DNA from: Asticcacaulis taihuensis
Lineage (GTDB): Bacteria > Pseudomonadota > Alphaproteobacteria > Caulobacterales > Caulobacteraceae
Reading direction: 5' to 3'
DNA length: 64,000 nt
NCBI RefSeq assembly: GCF_900100255.1
Contig: NZ_FMTS01000001.1
Span: forward strand, 434,001-498,000
The number at the start of each line of letters is the position of its first letter. Within the stretch, counting starts at the first letter, position 1. Made by a program: the position numbers and the translations under genes. Below are positions 52,622 to 62,418 of this stretch, piece by piece. The notes below the pieces were generated by a model. That model saw nothing but the letters and a program-made list of their open reading frames with translations. It had not been told where the DNA came from and made no database searches.

Positions 52622-54333
52622 TGACCCGTCGCTATCTGGTTGTCCTCAACAAGACCGCTAACGATGTTCCCTTTACCGCGCCATCTGGCTTCATTCAGGT
52701 CCATCGACTCCGCAATGTCGTAGTTTGGGCTGACAATGCCACCAATGTCCTCGGGTTTGAAAGCGAAAACGCCATTGTCATCGGCCACCTGTTCCCGAAG
52801 GCGCATAATGCCGCTCCACTGCGGGAGCTGCCATGCGACGCCAGTCAGCAAATCACCCGCACGCAAGGGCAGGTTCTGATTGATCAGTATTGGGGCGGCT
52901 ACTGCTATTTCCAAATTGATAGCCCCGCGATGGGGCTTTTCGTCGTACGCGACCCGTCAGGCATGATGCCCTGCTATTGGCACGAGGGCGCCACGCATTG
53001 GGTGCTGGCGTCGGACGCCGAAACCCTCGCCAAGGCGCTAGGGCGCCGGCCGGAAATCGACTGGAGCATGCTGCGCCGGCATCTGCACGCCTACGATTTG
53101 CGATCCGCCCGAACGTGCCTAGAAAATGTAACCGAGGTGTTGCCCGGCCAACGACTGCATCTGACACCCACATCATCTACCGTTGAAACCTGTTGGTCGC
53201 CATGGGCATTCACACGCCCTACGCGGCCTGCGTCTCCGCAAGACCTGCGAGAGACGGTCGATGCATGCGTTCAGACGTGGGCGAATGCTTTCAGTAGAAT
53301 CCTCTTAACGGTTTCGGGTGGGTTGGATTCGTCGATCTGCACCGCTGCGCTCCGCGACGCTCCCAACTTGTACGCCTGCCTCACCATGACCACTGACGAA
53401 GCTGAGGGAGATGAGACGCCCTATGCGCGCCTGTTAGCTGGGACTTTCAATCGACGGCTGATTGAGGCGCGTCACGAGTTGAGCGACATCGACTTCACCC
53501 GTACGAGTTCCGGCCATCTCCCTCGCCCTGTCAATTATGCCTTAGGCCAAAGTGAGCTTCGTCACCGTCGCGTCCTGGCAGAAGCGGAAGGTCTCGATGC
53601 CATCTTCACCGGTGTGGGCGGAGATAATGTTTTTTGTCATGTACGATCTGCGACGCCTGTGGTCGATCGGCTGATAGCCCAAGGCATTATGGGCGCCTTT
53701 GCCGCGACCTTGGATATTTGCCGAATGACGGATGCCAGCTTATCCGAGGTCATTCAGGCGGCGCGAGAACGCAGAAAGCGTTCAGCGGCCTATACTTGGC
53801 ATGTCGACGATAGTTTCCTGACGGGCCAGATATCCTTAACGCTTTACCATCCATGGCTGGAATATCCCAGCGCGGCGCTGCCGGGCAAGGCCGTCCATAT
53901 TGCGATGCTGGAGCGGCTACAGGCAACGACCGACGGCTATGATCCAGCGACATGGCCCCAGCAGGTTAACCCTCTGGCCTCGCAACCCATTATGGAACTG
54001 TGCCTGGGCATCCCAAGTTGGCGCTGGTGTGCCGGAGGGAGAGACCGCTCGGTTGCTCGCGCGGCGTACTCGGATATCCTGCCGGCCGCGCTCATCAATC
54101 GACGGTCAAAGGGTGGCGCTAACAGTTTCGCGCACCAGATCGTCTCCCGGCGCCGCGAAGATCTAAGAATGTTCCTTTGTGCGGGCTTGTTAGCCGAGCA
54201 TCAGGTAATTGACGCGCGTAGTCTGGATGTCGCCCTGGCACCATCGCGCGACATCCCATTTTCAGAGCATTTACGTTTGCTGTTTTTAGCCGAAGCTGAG
54301 AGTTGGGCGCGCCATTGGATGTGTATCACCTGA
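52621..54333 (+). CDS. Lasso peptide cyclase C (asparagine synthetase-like)
   Basis: From the ATG at 52621, 570 residues. The N-terminal region resembles a glutamine amidotransferase fold but starts MTRRYL, with no Cys2, so it cannot use glutamine, as usual in lasso cyclases. The ATP PP-loop is SGGLDSS at 232-238, and GVGGDNVF follows further on. It adenylates Asp9 and closes the ring with the core N-terminus. Equivalent to AtxC. Confidence 0.95.
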   Translation: MTRRYLVVLNKTANDVPFTAPSGFIQVHRLRNVVVWADNATNVLGFESENAIVIGHLFPKAHNAAPLRELPCDASQQITRTQGQVLIDQYWGGYCYFQIDSPAMGLFVVRDPSGMMPCYWHEGATHWVLASDAETLAKALGRRPEIDWSMLRRHLHAYDLRSARTCLENVTEVLPGQRLHLTPTSSTVETCWSPWAFTRPTRPASPQDLRETVDACVQTWANAFSRILLTVSGGLDSSICTAALRDAPNLYACLTMTTDEAEGDETPYARLLAGTFNRRLIEARHELSDIDFTRTSSGHLPRPVNYALGQSELRHRRVLAEAEGLDAIFTGVGGDNVFCHVRSATPVVDRLIAQGIMGAFAATLDICRMTDASLSEVIQAARERRKRSAAYTWHVDDSFLTGQISLTLYHPWLEYPSAALPGKAVHIAMLERLQATTDGYDPATWPQQVNPLASQPIMELCLGIPSWRWCAGGRDRSVARAAYSDILPAALINRRSKGGANSFAHQIVSRRREDLRMFLCAGLLAEHQVIDARSLDVALAPSRDIPFSEHLRLLFLAEAESWARHWMCIT

Positions 54334-54357
54334 ATGGCCAGGTTTATGTAAACGTCG

Positions 54358-55170
54358 CTACGTGGTGTTCTCTGGTGTCGCTGGAGCAGGCAGTTCTGCT
54401 TTCGGTTTTGAAGCGGCCCGTTTCGGTACCACCGCATTACTCTCCGCAACAGCTGCGCTCAGCTTCTCCTTTCGGGCCGGCTCTATAAACGCGCGGTGTA
54501 TAAACGACTCTAGGACATCCATCATCGTCGAGATCTGGCTGCGGTCAGCAACCCAGCCCCTGTGCGCCGACGCGTTGCCTGCCTCTACCAGAAATTCCAA
54601 ATGATCCATGTCGACCTGACCGATATGGCCATCCTTCACGAGTTGATTCAATTTGTCCTTAAATGTCTGGTTTTCCGCGATGCCCAGGAGTTCAGAAGCG
54701 ATATCAAAGCACGTCCTGACGCCTATGCCCGCAAGCATGAACAGATCATTGTCGAGCGCAGTGTACAGTTCCCGCAAGGCTTTGGCGAGACGCGCTGAAT
54801 CCACTTTTGGAACGGCGACTTCCGTCCATAAGTCATCTATGGAATACCCCAGCCCATTAAGCCATTCTGGGGGTTTTCGTTTGGCCAAGGCTGGCCAATA
54901 GGCATTGGTTTCGTAGTGTTCTTCTACGGGCTCTCCGTCCTCATTGTGGCCATATGCCCGCTGATCTTCATCGCCATAAGCCGTTTGCACGAAGACGTGC
55001 TCGCATCCACGACAGGCCAGGATATACCATTTCTTGTACCAGGAAATGTAGTCATTCAGACCACGGCGATCGTTGTGAAAGCCGAGGACATCGCAATTTC
55101 GCATGCCTCCACACTCTGAACATTCGGCCTTGATCGATTGGCCTAGCTCAGATGCATTCGTGTCAGTCAT
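54358..55170 (-). CDS. DUF4145 protein with zinc-finger-like motif
   Basis: The ATG at 55170 gives 270 residues. Pairs CSECGG and CRGC look like a zinc ribbon, and the C-terminal half has the DUF4145 pattern (GVRTCFDIASELLGI, GNASAHRGW). The tail is Ala/Pro/Lys-rich. DUF4145 proteins occur next to restriction and defence genes, but their function is unknown. It sits between the lasso biosynthesis genes and the isopeptidase, where no such gene is needed, so it is probably an unrelated insertion. Confidence 0.8.
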   Translation of the reverse strand: MTDTNASELGQSIKAECSECGGMRNCDVLGFHNDRRGLNDYISWYKKWYILACRGCEHVFVQTAYGDEDQRAYGHNEDGEPVEEHYETNAYWPALAKRKPPEWLNGLGYSIDDLWTEVAVPKVDSARLAKALRELYTALDNDLFMLAGIGVRTCFDIASELLGIAENQTFKDKLNQLVKDGHIGQVDMDHLEFLVEAGNASAHRGWVADRSQISTMMDVLESFIHRAFIEPARKEKLSAAVAESNAVVPKRAASKPKAELPAPATPENTT

Positions 55171-55235
55171 AGTATCCCCCTCGCCGGTTGTGCGTTCATT
55201 TTGCGCAATCGCCCTCGGATAGCAACTGTTTGGCA

Positions 55236-55275
55236 AAAATGAACGGCTCCGCCGGATACGCGTACGGAGCCGTTC
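55236..55275 (-). terminator. Intrinsic terminator of the isopeptidase operon
   Basis: GAACGGCTCCG (55241-55251) pairs with CGGAGCCGTTC (55265-55275); on the minus strand ATTTTT follows. A second hairpin (CAGGTGCC 55276-55283 with GGCACCTG 55311-55318) lies between it and the isopeptidase stop. Confidence 0.8.
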
Positions 55276-55326
55276 CAGGTGCCTGGGCTTAGGGGTTCCC
55301 GGAGAGTGCTGGCACCTGTTTTCAGT

Positions 55327-57429
55327 TTAGCGTTTCAGCCTATGCCAACGCTCGTATTGGCGGGCTTTTGCTGGGTCGGGGTCTTCCCGCCCCTGTAACC
55401 AGAAGCCGAACCAGTCCACGGATCGTTGGTAGACAGCCAGGCGATGCTGAGGCTGCCATTTTACGTGGTACTCGTTCGGGAACACATAAACTTCGACTGG
55501 TTTACTCTGCTCGACCAGGGCTGTCCGCGCGGCCAACGCGTCGAGGTATTCCCGGTCGGACAACTGCATGAGCATTGGCGTGTCAATCTTGGCGGCGTTT
55601 TGCTCCAGAGAGATCGGTGCCCAGAAATGGCTGTCTCCTTGTGACAATGCCGGATAACCCATCTTCGCGAACCAAGTCCGCGTCGCGTCGCCGACCAACA
55701 CAGACATAGTGTCGGGTTCGCTGCAGCAGCTGCTCATGGCGACGGCGGCATAACGAGGATGATTTATAAGCGCAAATTGAGTGGTGGTCGCTCCGTCGCT
55801 CAAGCCGGTAAGGCCGACCTTGCTCGCATCGATCGTTCCCGTCGCGATTGCCGCATCGATCCCGCTGTCGAGTGCACTTTGAATGCTCCGGCGGTCGGCC
55901 CAGTCGGTCATATCGTACGCATTCAACTCATCGAAGGTCGCGACACCGTGAACGACACCCAGGCTTGCCGGTCTTTGGAAACTCAGAACCGCCATTCCAT
56001 TGGCTGCGAGAAGCTGGATCGGATACTCTTCACCAGTGCCGCCGCGTAAAAAGCCGCGCGACTCGTACTGAACCACGACCAAAGGGTGGATTTGTCCAGG
56101 AACATGATCAGGCGGTAAAACCAAATCACCCCAAGTCTGGATGCCGAAAGCATTTTTCCAATGCAAGCGTGTGACCTGCCCCAGTTCCAGGCTCGGCACT
56201 TCCGGATTTGGATCGTAGAGCGTCGCTACCTTGCCCGATGCCAAGTCTATGCCGACAATCGCCCGTGGACGGATACTGGTTTCGTGGCCGCAGACCAGTC
56301 CTTCGTTGGCCAAACTGCAGCCTATGAGGACGTCGGTGGTGGACAACAAGATCTCCGGGCGAGCCTGGCCAAATCGCCACCGCAGGAGGTCGGTGCGTTC
56401 GGTCTGCCAACCGGCTCGAAGTACGTAGACCTCGCGACCATCCCTGGACCACCAAAGACTTGAAACTGGCCCGCACACCTCTGCCAAACAGTTCGCAACT
56501 CTACCATCGTGCCAGCGAACGTGTAACGTCTTCGCCGAGAACAGGTTTTTTGGATCGTCGGCGACAGTCCAGGCTGCCTGGTCATTTGGCCCGGGGTAGA
56601 AGGCGCTAGCTTCGGCCGGCTTACCCGTCACGGGCGGCGCGCTTAACATTGTTTTCTCCTGAGCGGTGGCAGGCCTTGATGCCCCGGTGACCACGTCGAT
56701 CACCGTAACGTCTATGTCGATGGGTTCACGAGGCACCGGTACGCTTCCGCTGACCGGCGCAAAGCGTTCGTCATACAGGTATCCCTGCAGCCCTTCCTTC
56801 TCGATGTCGGCTTTGGCGACGGCGAGCGCCGGGCGGGCACTGACGATCAGGCCCGTGCCATCCGAGGTCCAGGCCAAATCGTCGACGTCGTAGGCCAGGC
56901 GGGAAACCGCGTTCCCGCCGGTGCCGTCGGCCTGAGCTCGCCACACCTGTGTAATACCCCCATCCCGTCGCAGATAGGCGATCCACTGTCCGTCAGGCGA
57001 CCAGTGCGGCGTGATCGTCGGCATAGGACCGGGAGAGGTGAACGCCGCGAAGCCGAGTTGACTATAGGTGGCGTGGAAAAACTCGCCGCCCCTGTCGATG
57101 CGAACCGGGGCTGATTTTCCATCAAGCCGCAATGTGTACATTTCCAGACAGTAGCTGTTGGTGGCGATATTGGCCTGGCGCTGTTGGAAAGCGATCGATT
57201 GTCCATTCGGTGAAACCGACAGGATTTGCGCGTGGATGTCTGTATTGGCGACCGGGCCGATGTCCCTCAGTTCAATCAAGTCTTTGGCCGTGACGGTGCG
57301 AGATCGCACCGGCAATGCCGACGCCTCCCGTTGACGACAGTCGTTTGCCGCCGGGTCGGCGTGCGAAACCGTGACAGTCAGCGCGCCAAACCCGAAAAGA
57401 CTTATGAGAAGGCAAGCTCGGCTTACCAT
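55327..57429 (-). CDS. AtxE-type lasso peptide isopeptidase
   Basis: A 700-residue secreted S9 prolyl-oligopeptidase-family hydrolase: signal peptide to about residue 24, an N-terminal beta-propeller, and an alpha/beta hydrolase with Ser544 in GLSDG, Asp625 in LSDREYL and His655 in NEYHVKWQ. Spacing of the triad closely follows AtxE2 (Ser527, Asp610, His638). It opens the isopeptide ring of the cognate lasso peptides. It overlaps the receptor stop by 7 bases. Confidence 0.93.
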   Translation of the reverse strand: MVSRACLLISLFGFGALTVTVSHADPAANDCRQREASALPVRSRTVTAKDLIELRDIGPVANTDIHAQILSVSPNGQSIAFQQRQANIATNSYCLEMYTLRLDGKSAPVRIDRGGEFFHATYSQLGFAAFTSPGPMPTITPHWSPDGQWIAYLRRDGGITQVWRAQADGTGGNAVSRLAYDVDDLAWTSDGTGLIVSARPALAVAKADIEKEGLQGYLYDERFAPVSGSVPVPREPIDIDVTVIDVVTGASRPATAQEKTMLSAPPVTGKPAEASAFYPGPNDQAAWTVADDPKNLFSAKTLHVRWHDGRVANCLAEVCGPVSSLWWSRDGREVYVLRAGWQTERTDLLRWRFGQARPEILLSTTDVLIGCSLANEGLVCGHETSIRPRAIVGIDLASGKVATLYDPNPEVPSLELGQVTRLHWKNAFGIQTWGDLVLPPDHVPGQIHPLVVVQYESRGFLRGGTGEEYPIQLLAANGMAVLSFQRPASLGVVHGVATFDELNAYDMTDWADRRSIQSALDSGIDAAIATGTIDASKVGLTGLSDGATTTQFALINHPRYAAVAMSSCCSEPDTMSVLVGDATRTWFAKMGYPALSQGDSHFWAPISLEQNAAKIDTPMLMQLSDREYLDALAARTALVEQSKPVEVYVFPNEYHVKWQPQHRLAVYQRSVDWFGFWLQGREDPDPAKARQYERWHRLKR

Positions 57430-59957
57430 GACCGGCCAACCGTCAGGCTGACGAAACGGCCCATGATCGATGCGTTGGTACTGTCGAAGTTCAGCCCGGG
57501 GTAAGATGCCGGACTTACTGTCCGGGGTGGATCCTTGTCAAACAGGTTGGAGGCGATCACCGCGACCTTCCATCCGGGCCTACCCGACCCGGCGCCAAAA
57601 TCATAAGCCAGGTTTACATCAAACGTGGTCCAGCTAGCGATTTCGGCAGTTGGCATAACCCCCGTGTCGTCTTCCGATGCGATGAAGTTGACAATCCCGG
57701 TCGCCGACAGACCACGATCGAGATAGCTCAGTCCGCCCCGCGCCTTGAATTTAGGCGCGTTGAAAATCGTACCGGACAACTTCGTCTCTGGGCTAGTCGA
57801 GATCGTTTTTTGCCGCAAATCAAGCCAGGACCCGTTGGCGAACAAATTCAACGTCCGACTGCCTGCCAGAGTAACCGTCTGCCGGTAGCTCAAGTCGAAG
57901 CCTTTCACCGTCTGGGCGGATGCGTTGGCGTAACGGTTGTGCAGGATGGCCACTATGGTCGCTGGGTCGTACGGCGCCCCTGTCGAATTATAGACGGCGT
58001 CGACATCGGCCATCAGGGCCGCCTGAGTGGACGAGCTGGGATTCCAATCTACGAACGGTGCATATAGCGGGTCACTCAATCCCAATACATAGTTAGAGAT
58101 CGGCTGCAAAACGCGATCTGTGTAGTCGATATCAAACCAAGTGGCAGATATCTTTAAAGAACGGATTTTCGCAGGACTGTAGTCAAAGCCGAACGTTTTC
58201 GATGTCGCCCGTTCTGGCTTGAGGTCGGGATTGCCACCCCATTCGAGGAACCCGTTGCCCGCACCGCTGTAACCCAGCCATACGCCCGGATAGATATACA
58301 GCGTGTGGGGGTCATACATCTGAACGAAGGACGGCGCCTTAAAGGAGGTGCCCCACGTCGCGCGGAGTGTCAGATCATCCACCGGGACGTAACGCAGTCC
58401 GACACGGGGATTGGTCGTTGTGCCGAAGTCGCTATAGGTCTCGGTTCGCGCCGACAGGCTGAGTTCTACTTCTTTTAGACCCACGCGGTCGGTCGATGGC
58501 GTAACCAAGGGCGCCAGGGCTTCGACATAGGCATAGGTGACATGTCGCGAGACGTCCTGCTCGTCACCGGATGCGAAGTGTTCCTGGCGGTAGCCGCCGC
58601 CCACGGCCATCTTCAAATCGCCGGTGGGCAACGCTAAGGCTGTACCGTCTGCCGTCACTTCGGCATATTGGGTGTCGTTTTCATATTGCGCGACGCCTGT
58701 AATGCCATAGGCCGGGTACGCAAACCGTTGACTGTTTCGACTGCCGGCGGTGGCGGCGGTTGCCCGGACCTTCCAGTCCGCCCCGAGCCGGGTTTCGAAT
58801 GTCAGGGCCGAGCTGTAGTTGGGCGTGTAGACGGAGATATCGCTCTTGGCGCTGGTGGTGCTGTAATGGTAACTGCCTTCTGCCGTGCGGTCGCTGACCA
58901 TACCATCGAACAGAAGCGTGCTGCGGTCATTGATGTCCCAGCCGCCAGCGACAAAGAGGGAGTGGCGCTTGTTGGATTGAAGCAAGTTGCCGTCGGCGGG
59001 TACAGCCGATGCAAACGCGCGGTCGGCCGCCAGGACGGGATCGGTCTCGTCGATTTCCGCATTCACGAGCAAATAGCTGGATTTGCCGGACCATCCTTGC
59101 AACAGGCTCAGGAAACGCTGCGCCCCTCCCCCTTGCGCGCTGTCTCCCAACCGCGCAACCGCCTCGCCGCCGCTATAGTTTTTTCGGAGGATAAAGTTGA
59201 CTACACCGGCCACCGCGTCGGAGCCGTAGATCGCCGACGCACCATCCGGAACCACTTCGATGCGCTGAACTGCCGCCAACGGAATGCCGGAAATGTCGCT
59301 GCCTTGGTAAAAGGAGTCGGCTGCGAGCCGATGCCCGTTCAACAAGACCAAAGTGGCGTCGCTGCCAAGACCGCGCAGGTTGACAGTCGAGGCATTGGAG
59401 ATGTTCTGATTGGCGAGATTGGTGGCGCCGGCGGCAATGACGCCTGGATTCTGACCTCCCGCGAAGTTTTCCGGCAGGCTGCGCATTACGTCACCGATCT
59501 GGGCGTAGCCGGAGACTTCAATGTCCTTGCGGGAGATCGTATGAACCGGCGACGTAGGATTTCCACCGCGGACGTGCGACCCCGTAACGATCACTTCGGT
59601 CGGCCGCTCAGCAGCCGCTTCCGGCTTGGACACGACCCGCAGCGTAATGGTGTCTTCCGTGGTTCCTGCAACCTCCAGGCCCGAATTCACCAAGATCAAG
59701 GTTAGCGCCTCTTCGATCGTGTAGGTGCCCTTAAGCGCGGCGGTGGTGGTGTGGGAAGCGGCGTCGTATGGAAACAGAATATGGAGTTGCGCTTGGCGGG
59801 CCAGGTCGTTGAGCGCGGAAGCAGTGCTCTCTGCCGGAATATCCAAAGAGACCTCGCGGCTGTCGGCGAAGGCGCAATTACCGGAGAGCAGAGTTGCGCC
59901 CACTATGAGCGCAATGATGGAGGTCCGGATGCCGGGCCTCGGACGTGTGTTGTGCAT
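57423..59957 (-). CDS. TonB-dependent receptor with STN signalling domain
   Basis: An 844-residue outer-membrane receptor. Signal peptide, then an STN domain (SLDIPAESTASALNDLARQ, about 34-105), plug domain (from TEVIVTGSHVRGG; VVPDGASAIYGSDAVAGVVNFI) and a 22-strand barrel ending in W. The STN domain indicates FecA-like signalling to FecR. Ligand is probably the lasso peptide, by analogy with the astexin cluster, to bring it in for cleavage. Confidence 0.93.
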   Translation of the reverse strand: MHNTRPRPGIRTSIIALIVGATLLSGNCAFADSREVSLDIPAESTASALNDLARQAQLHILFPYDAASHTTTAALKGTYTIEEALTLILVNSGLEVAGTTEDTITLRVVSKPEAAAERPTEVIVTGSHVRGGNPTSPVHTISRKDIEVSGYAQIGDVMRSLPENFAGGQNPGVIAAGATNLANQNISNASTVNLRGLGSDATLVLLNGHRLAADSFYQGSDISGIPLAAVQRIEVVPDGASAIYGSDAVAGVVNFILRKNYSGGEAVARLGDSAQGGGAQRFLSLLQGWSGKSSYLLVNAEIDETDPVLAADRAFASAVPADGNLLQSNKRHSLFVAGGWDINDRSTLLFDGMVSDRTAEGSYHYSTTSAKSDISVYTPNYSSALTFETRLGADWKVRATAATAGSRNSQRFAYPAYGITGVAQYENDTQYAEVTADGTALALPTGDLKMAVGGGYRQEHFASGDEQDVSRHVTYAYVEALAPLVTPSTDRVGLKEVELSLSARTETYSDFGTTTNPRVGLRYVPVDDLTLRATWGTSFKAPSFVQMYDPHTLYIYPGVWLGYSGAGNGFLEWGGNPDLKPERATSKTFGFDYSPAKIRSLKISATWFDIDYTDRVLQPISNYVLGLSDPLYAPFVDWNPSSSTQAALMADVDAVYNSTGAPYDPATIVAILHNRYANASAQTVKGFDLSYRQTVTLAGSRTLNLFANGSWLDLRQKTISTSPETKLSGTIFNAPKFKARGGLSYLDRGLSATGIVNFIASEDDTGVMPTAEIASWTTFDVNLAYDFGAGSGRPGWKVAVIASNLFDKDPPRTVSPASYPGLNFDSTNASIMGRFVSLTVGRSW

Positions 59958-60061
59958 TTTAAATTCCCCTCAGTTACATGTCACTTTTGTGACCCTGAGG
60001 AGAAAGACTGAGCGACAGCGGAATACCCCACATACCGCCACAAATAAAGTTTCACACGAGA

Positions 60062-61021
60062 CTATCGCGTCAGATTGATCACCTGTCCGTCGTCAGTTGC
60101 GCGGATACCGAAGCTCTCGTTTAACCCCCGCAAGAAACCCGAAGCGTTATGGACGTTGAAGCGTCCGCCGAGACGCACCCCTGCGATGGATGGATCTTTG
60201 ATGACAATCTTGCGCGACAGGTAGCGGTTGAACTCGTCCACCACCATTGACAGCGGCTGGCCGGTAAACACCATTTCGTCAGATTGCCAGGCGGTCACTG
60301 TCTGCATCGTCTCGTCCGACAGCGCGCGCACCGTTCCGCCGTCTTTGCCAGCAAGTACCGATTGGCCGGCTGCCAGGGCCAATTTGCCCGTCCCGCCAAT
60401 ATGTTCGGCGAGGATAACAATGCCTGGTCCCTCTATCACCGTGACTTCGACCGCTTGCCCTTTTAGACGCGCATTGAGTTTCCCCGCCAAACCCATAATG
60501 ACCCGTCCCTGAGCATGGAGCCGCCAGGGGCGATCTCCTGCCGGCAGGTTTAGTGACACCTCCCCGCGCTCAAGCCATATTTCTCGCGACGCGTTGTCGT
60601 AACGCCAGGCGATACGCGAGTCAGTGTTCAGGTCAATATGTCCGCCATCCGGCAGAGCCACATTTGCCCGGCCGCCGACAGTCGTTTCGGCGTGCACCCG
60701 TCGATTCGCCAAAGCTACAAAGCTGCCTCCGCCGACGATCACGGCAGCGACGCCGACCAGTGCCCCAGCCAGCCAACGCCGCCTGTCTACTACCCGAACG
60801 GGCCCCTCGAAGTCATCGGCTTCGCTATCAATGTGACCCTCGGCTAAGCCAAACGTCGCATCAGTGCCCACCATACGGGCAAAGGCGGAAGCGTGACGGG
60901 GATCGGCATCCCGCCAGCGCTCAAACGCCTTCTGGTCAGCCGTGCCCAGATCGAGCCGCGTATGCCATGCGGCCGCGGCTTCGAGGATGTCGTTCAGGTC
61001 TTTGTCGAGGGCGTCAGTCAC
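60062..61021 (-). CDS. FecR-type anti-sigma/sigma regulator
   Basis: A 319-residue protein from a GTG at 61021. The N-terminal DUF4880 region (WHTRLDLGTADQKAFERWRDADPRHASAFARM), a single TM helix (about 85-107), the FecR domain (DGGHIDLNTDSRIAWRYDNASREIWLERGEVSLNL) and a C-terminal secretin-like STN-partner part (LSRKIVIKDPSIAGVRLGGRFNVHNASGFL). It relays receptor occupancy to the sigma factor. Confidence 0.93.
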   Translation of the reverse strand: MTDALDKDLNDILEAAAAWHTRLDLGTADQKAFERWRDADPRHASAFARMVGTDATFGLAEGHIDSEADDFEGPVRVVDRRRWLAGALVGVAAVIVGGGSFVALANRRVHAETTVGGRANVALPDGGHIDLNTDSRIAWRYDNASREIWLERGEVSLNLPAGDRPWRLHAQGRVIMGLAGKLNARLKGQAVEVTVIEGPGIVILAEHIGGTGKLALAAGQSVLAGKDGGTVRALSDETMQTVTAWQSDEMVFTGQPLSMVVDEFNRYLSRKIVIKDPSIAGVRLGGRFNVHNASGFLRGLNESFGIRATDDGQVINLTR

Positions 61022-61076
61022 GTGGGTATCCGGTAATGGGAGGCAGCGCTCCCGGCGGCTACCAGCTTAAGGCAAC

Positions 61077-61949
61077 TCAATCAGAGATGGAAGAGTTAGG
61101 TGCATTCTCTTTGTCAGAGACAATCGCGGCCAGGCCTTTCCCCACATCGTCCGCTTCCAATAGTTTATTGAGCGCGACCATGCCACGGGTCAAATGGATC
61201 TCCACGCCCTTCAGACTGATCCCCATACGTTTGGCAATTTCATTCCCAGACAGGCCATCAATCTTGCGCATGACCATCACCCGCCGACTTTTCGGCGGCA
61301 ATTTGCTGATGGCCATCAGGACACGACGCAGGTGGTCTCGATCCGCCGCGAAGGCGCCTGGGCCCGGCGCCTCGTCTTCGACGTCGCCGCCGCCCATCCC
61401 GGGCTCAAGCCGCGCCAGTGGCGCCACCCGATGCTTGGCAACGAAGTTACGCGCCAGGTTCAGGACGGACTGACGGACATAGGCTTTGGGATTGTCTATG
61501 GTGCGCCAGCGGTCATCGACCATGAGTTGGGTATAGGCGTCATGGACCAGATCGCGGGCCGCACTGTGCGATCCGACCAAGCGCTTTGCCACGGTCAGAA
61601 ACAAGCCTTCGTGCGGCGAGACGCAATCCCGGAACCAGCAATCGACCTCGCGAACCCAGCCCGGTCGTCGCTCACCCTCGCCCATCGTCGGGTTGAAATC
61701 CATGAAGAAATAGCGGTCGGCGACATCCAGTGCGACCGCGATGAATGCCAGCCGGCGCGGACCAATCTTGAGGGTTCCCGCCTCCATGGCGGTCAATTCA
61801 CCAAAGCTCAGGCCCAGTGCATCCGCGAGCCAAACCTCGGACATTTGCAGCATGATCCGGCGAGTTCGCAACCGTGCGCCCACATGCCGGTCCAATGCGC
61901 CCACCGCGCGGGCATTCATATAAAGCTGTTCAACCTGATCGGCGTCCAT
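61077..61949 (-). CDS. FecI-type ECF sigma factor with N-terminal HTH-like extension
   Basis: A 290-residue protein, about 110 longer than FecI. The first ~90 residues look like an XRE-type HTH (GARLRTRRIMLQMSEVWLADALGLSFGELTAMEAG). Region 2 follows (VGSHSAARDLVHDAYTQLM, about 130-150) and region 4 at the end (LPPKSRRVMVMRKIDGLSGNEIAKRMGISLKGVEIHLTRGMVAL). It should direct transcription of the receptor and perhaps the lasso genes when FecR signals. The HTH-sigma fusion is unusual. Confidence 0.9.
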   Translation of the reverse strand: MDADQVEQLYMNARAVGALDRHVGARLRTRRIMLQMSEVWLADALGLSFGELTAMEAGTLKIGPRRLAFIAVALDVADRYFFMDFNPTMGEGERRPGWVREVDCWFRDCVSPHEGLFLTVAKRLVGSHSAARDLVHDAYTQLMVDDRWRTIDNPKAYVRQSVLNLARNFVAKHRVAPLARLEPGMGGGDVEDEAPGPGAFAADRDHLRRVLMAISKLPPKSRRVMVMRKIDGLSGNEIAKRMGISLKGVEIHLTRGMVALNKLLEADDVGKGLAAIVSDKENAPNSSISD

Positions 61950-62022
61950 CTCTGACTCCGGAAAGGCTCGATCGCGGTACGCCCCCGCATTGAGCCTCCA
62001 TTGATCCTGGTGATCAGGGAGT

Positions 62023-62156
62023 TAGAAAACCGGTCTTACTCGGTCCCTATGGCCTTTAGCCGGAGCCTATTGCATACGCCATAGGCTCCCCGACCGAAGG
62101 TCAAGGAGGGTGTACCGGAGTGGCCGGCAACAACCAGTAAGACTAGGGGTTTTCTA
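62023..62156. other. Structured non-coding region between the sigma gene and the PRTase gene
   Basis: Long-range pairing: TAGAAAAC (62023-62030) with GTTTTCTA (62149-62156) and GTCTTACT (62033-62040) with AGTAAGAC (62136-62143); nested inside is a perfect 9-bp hairpin GGAGCCTAT/ATAGGCTCC (62062-62070, 62081-62089). Could be a structured RNA, the leader of the sigma gene on the minus strand, or a small mobile element. The rest of 61950-62418 (469 bases) has no gene I can support and becomes AT-richer after ~62200. Confidence 0.5.
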
Positions 62157-62418
62157 CGACCCCAGGCCCGCGCGTACGGACCCGGATCGACTATAGCGTG
62201 AGCCGGTTTGCAGAGCTAGTCAAAATGACAGAGCATCTTTGGCCGCGGATAAGCGTAATTCTGTAATAACTTGATTGAACGAGCTGGGAGGTGGAAGTAT
62301 TCTAAAAATTGCCGATTCTCTCCGCAGCCGCCAATCGTCGGTTGTAGAACTTTTCTCAGGTGTTGCGGGCAAAGCCTTCATACAGTTGTTCCGTTAAGAA
62401 AGCCGTCAAGTACCGCAA

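Noticed and set aside
62101-62160. A tRNA-like stretch (GGAGTGGCCGG and nearby stems)
   Set aside because: No anticodon arm, T arm or CCA-type end could be drawn; the pairing found is long-range instead.
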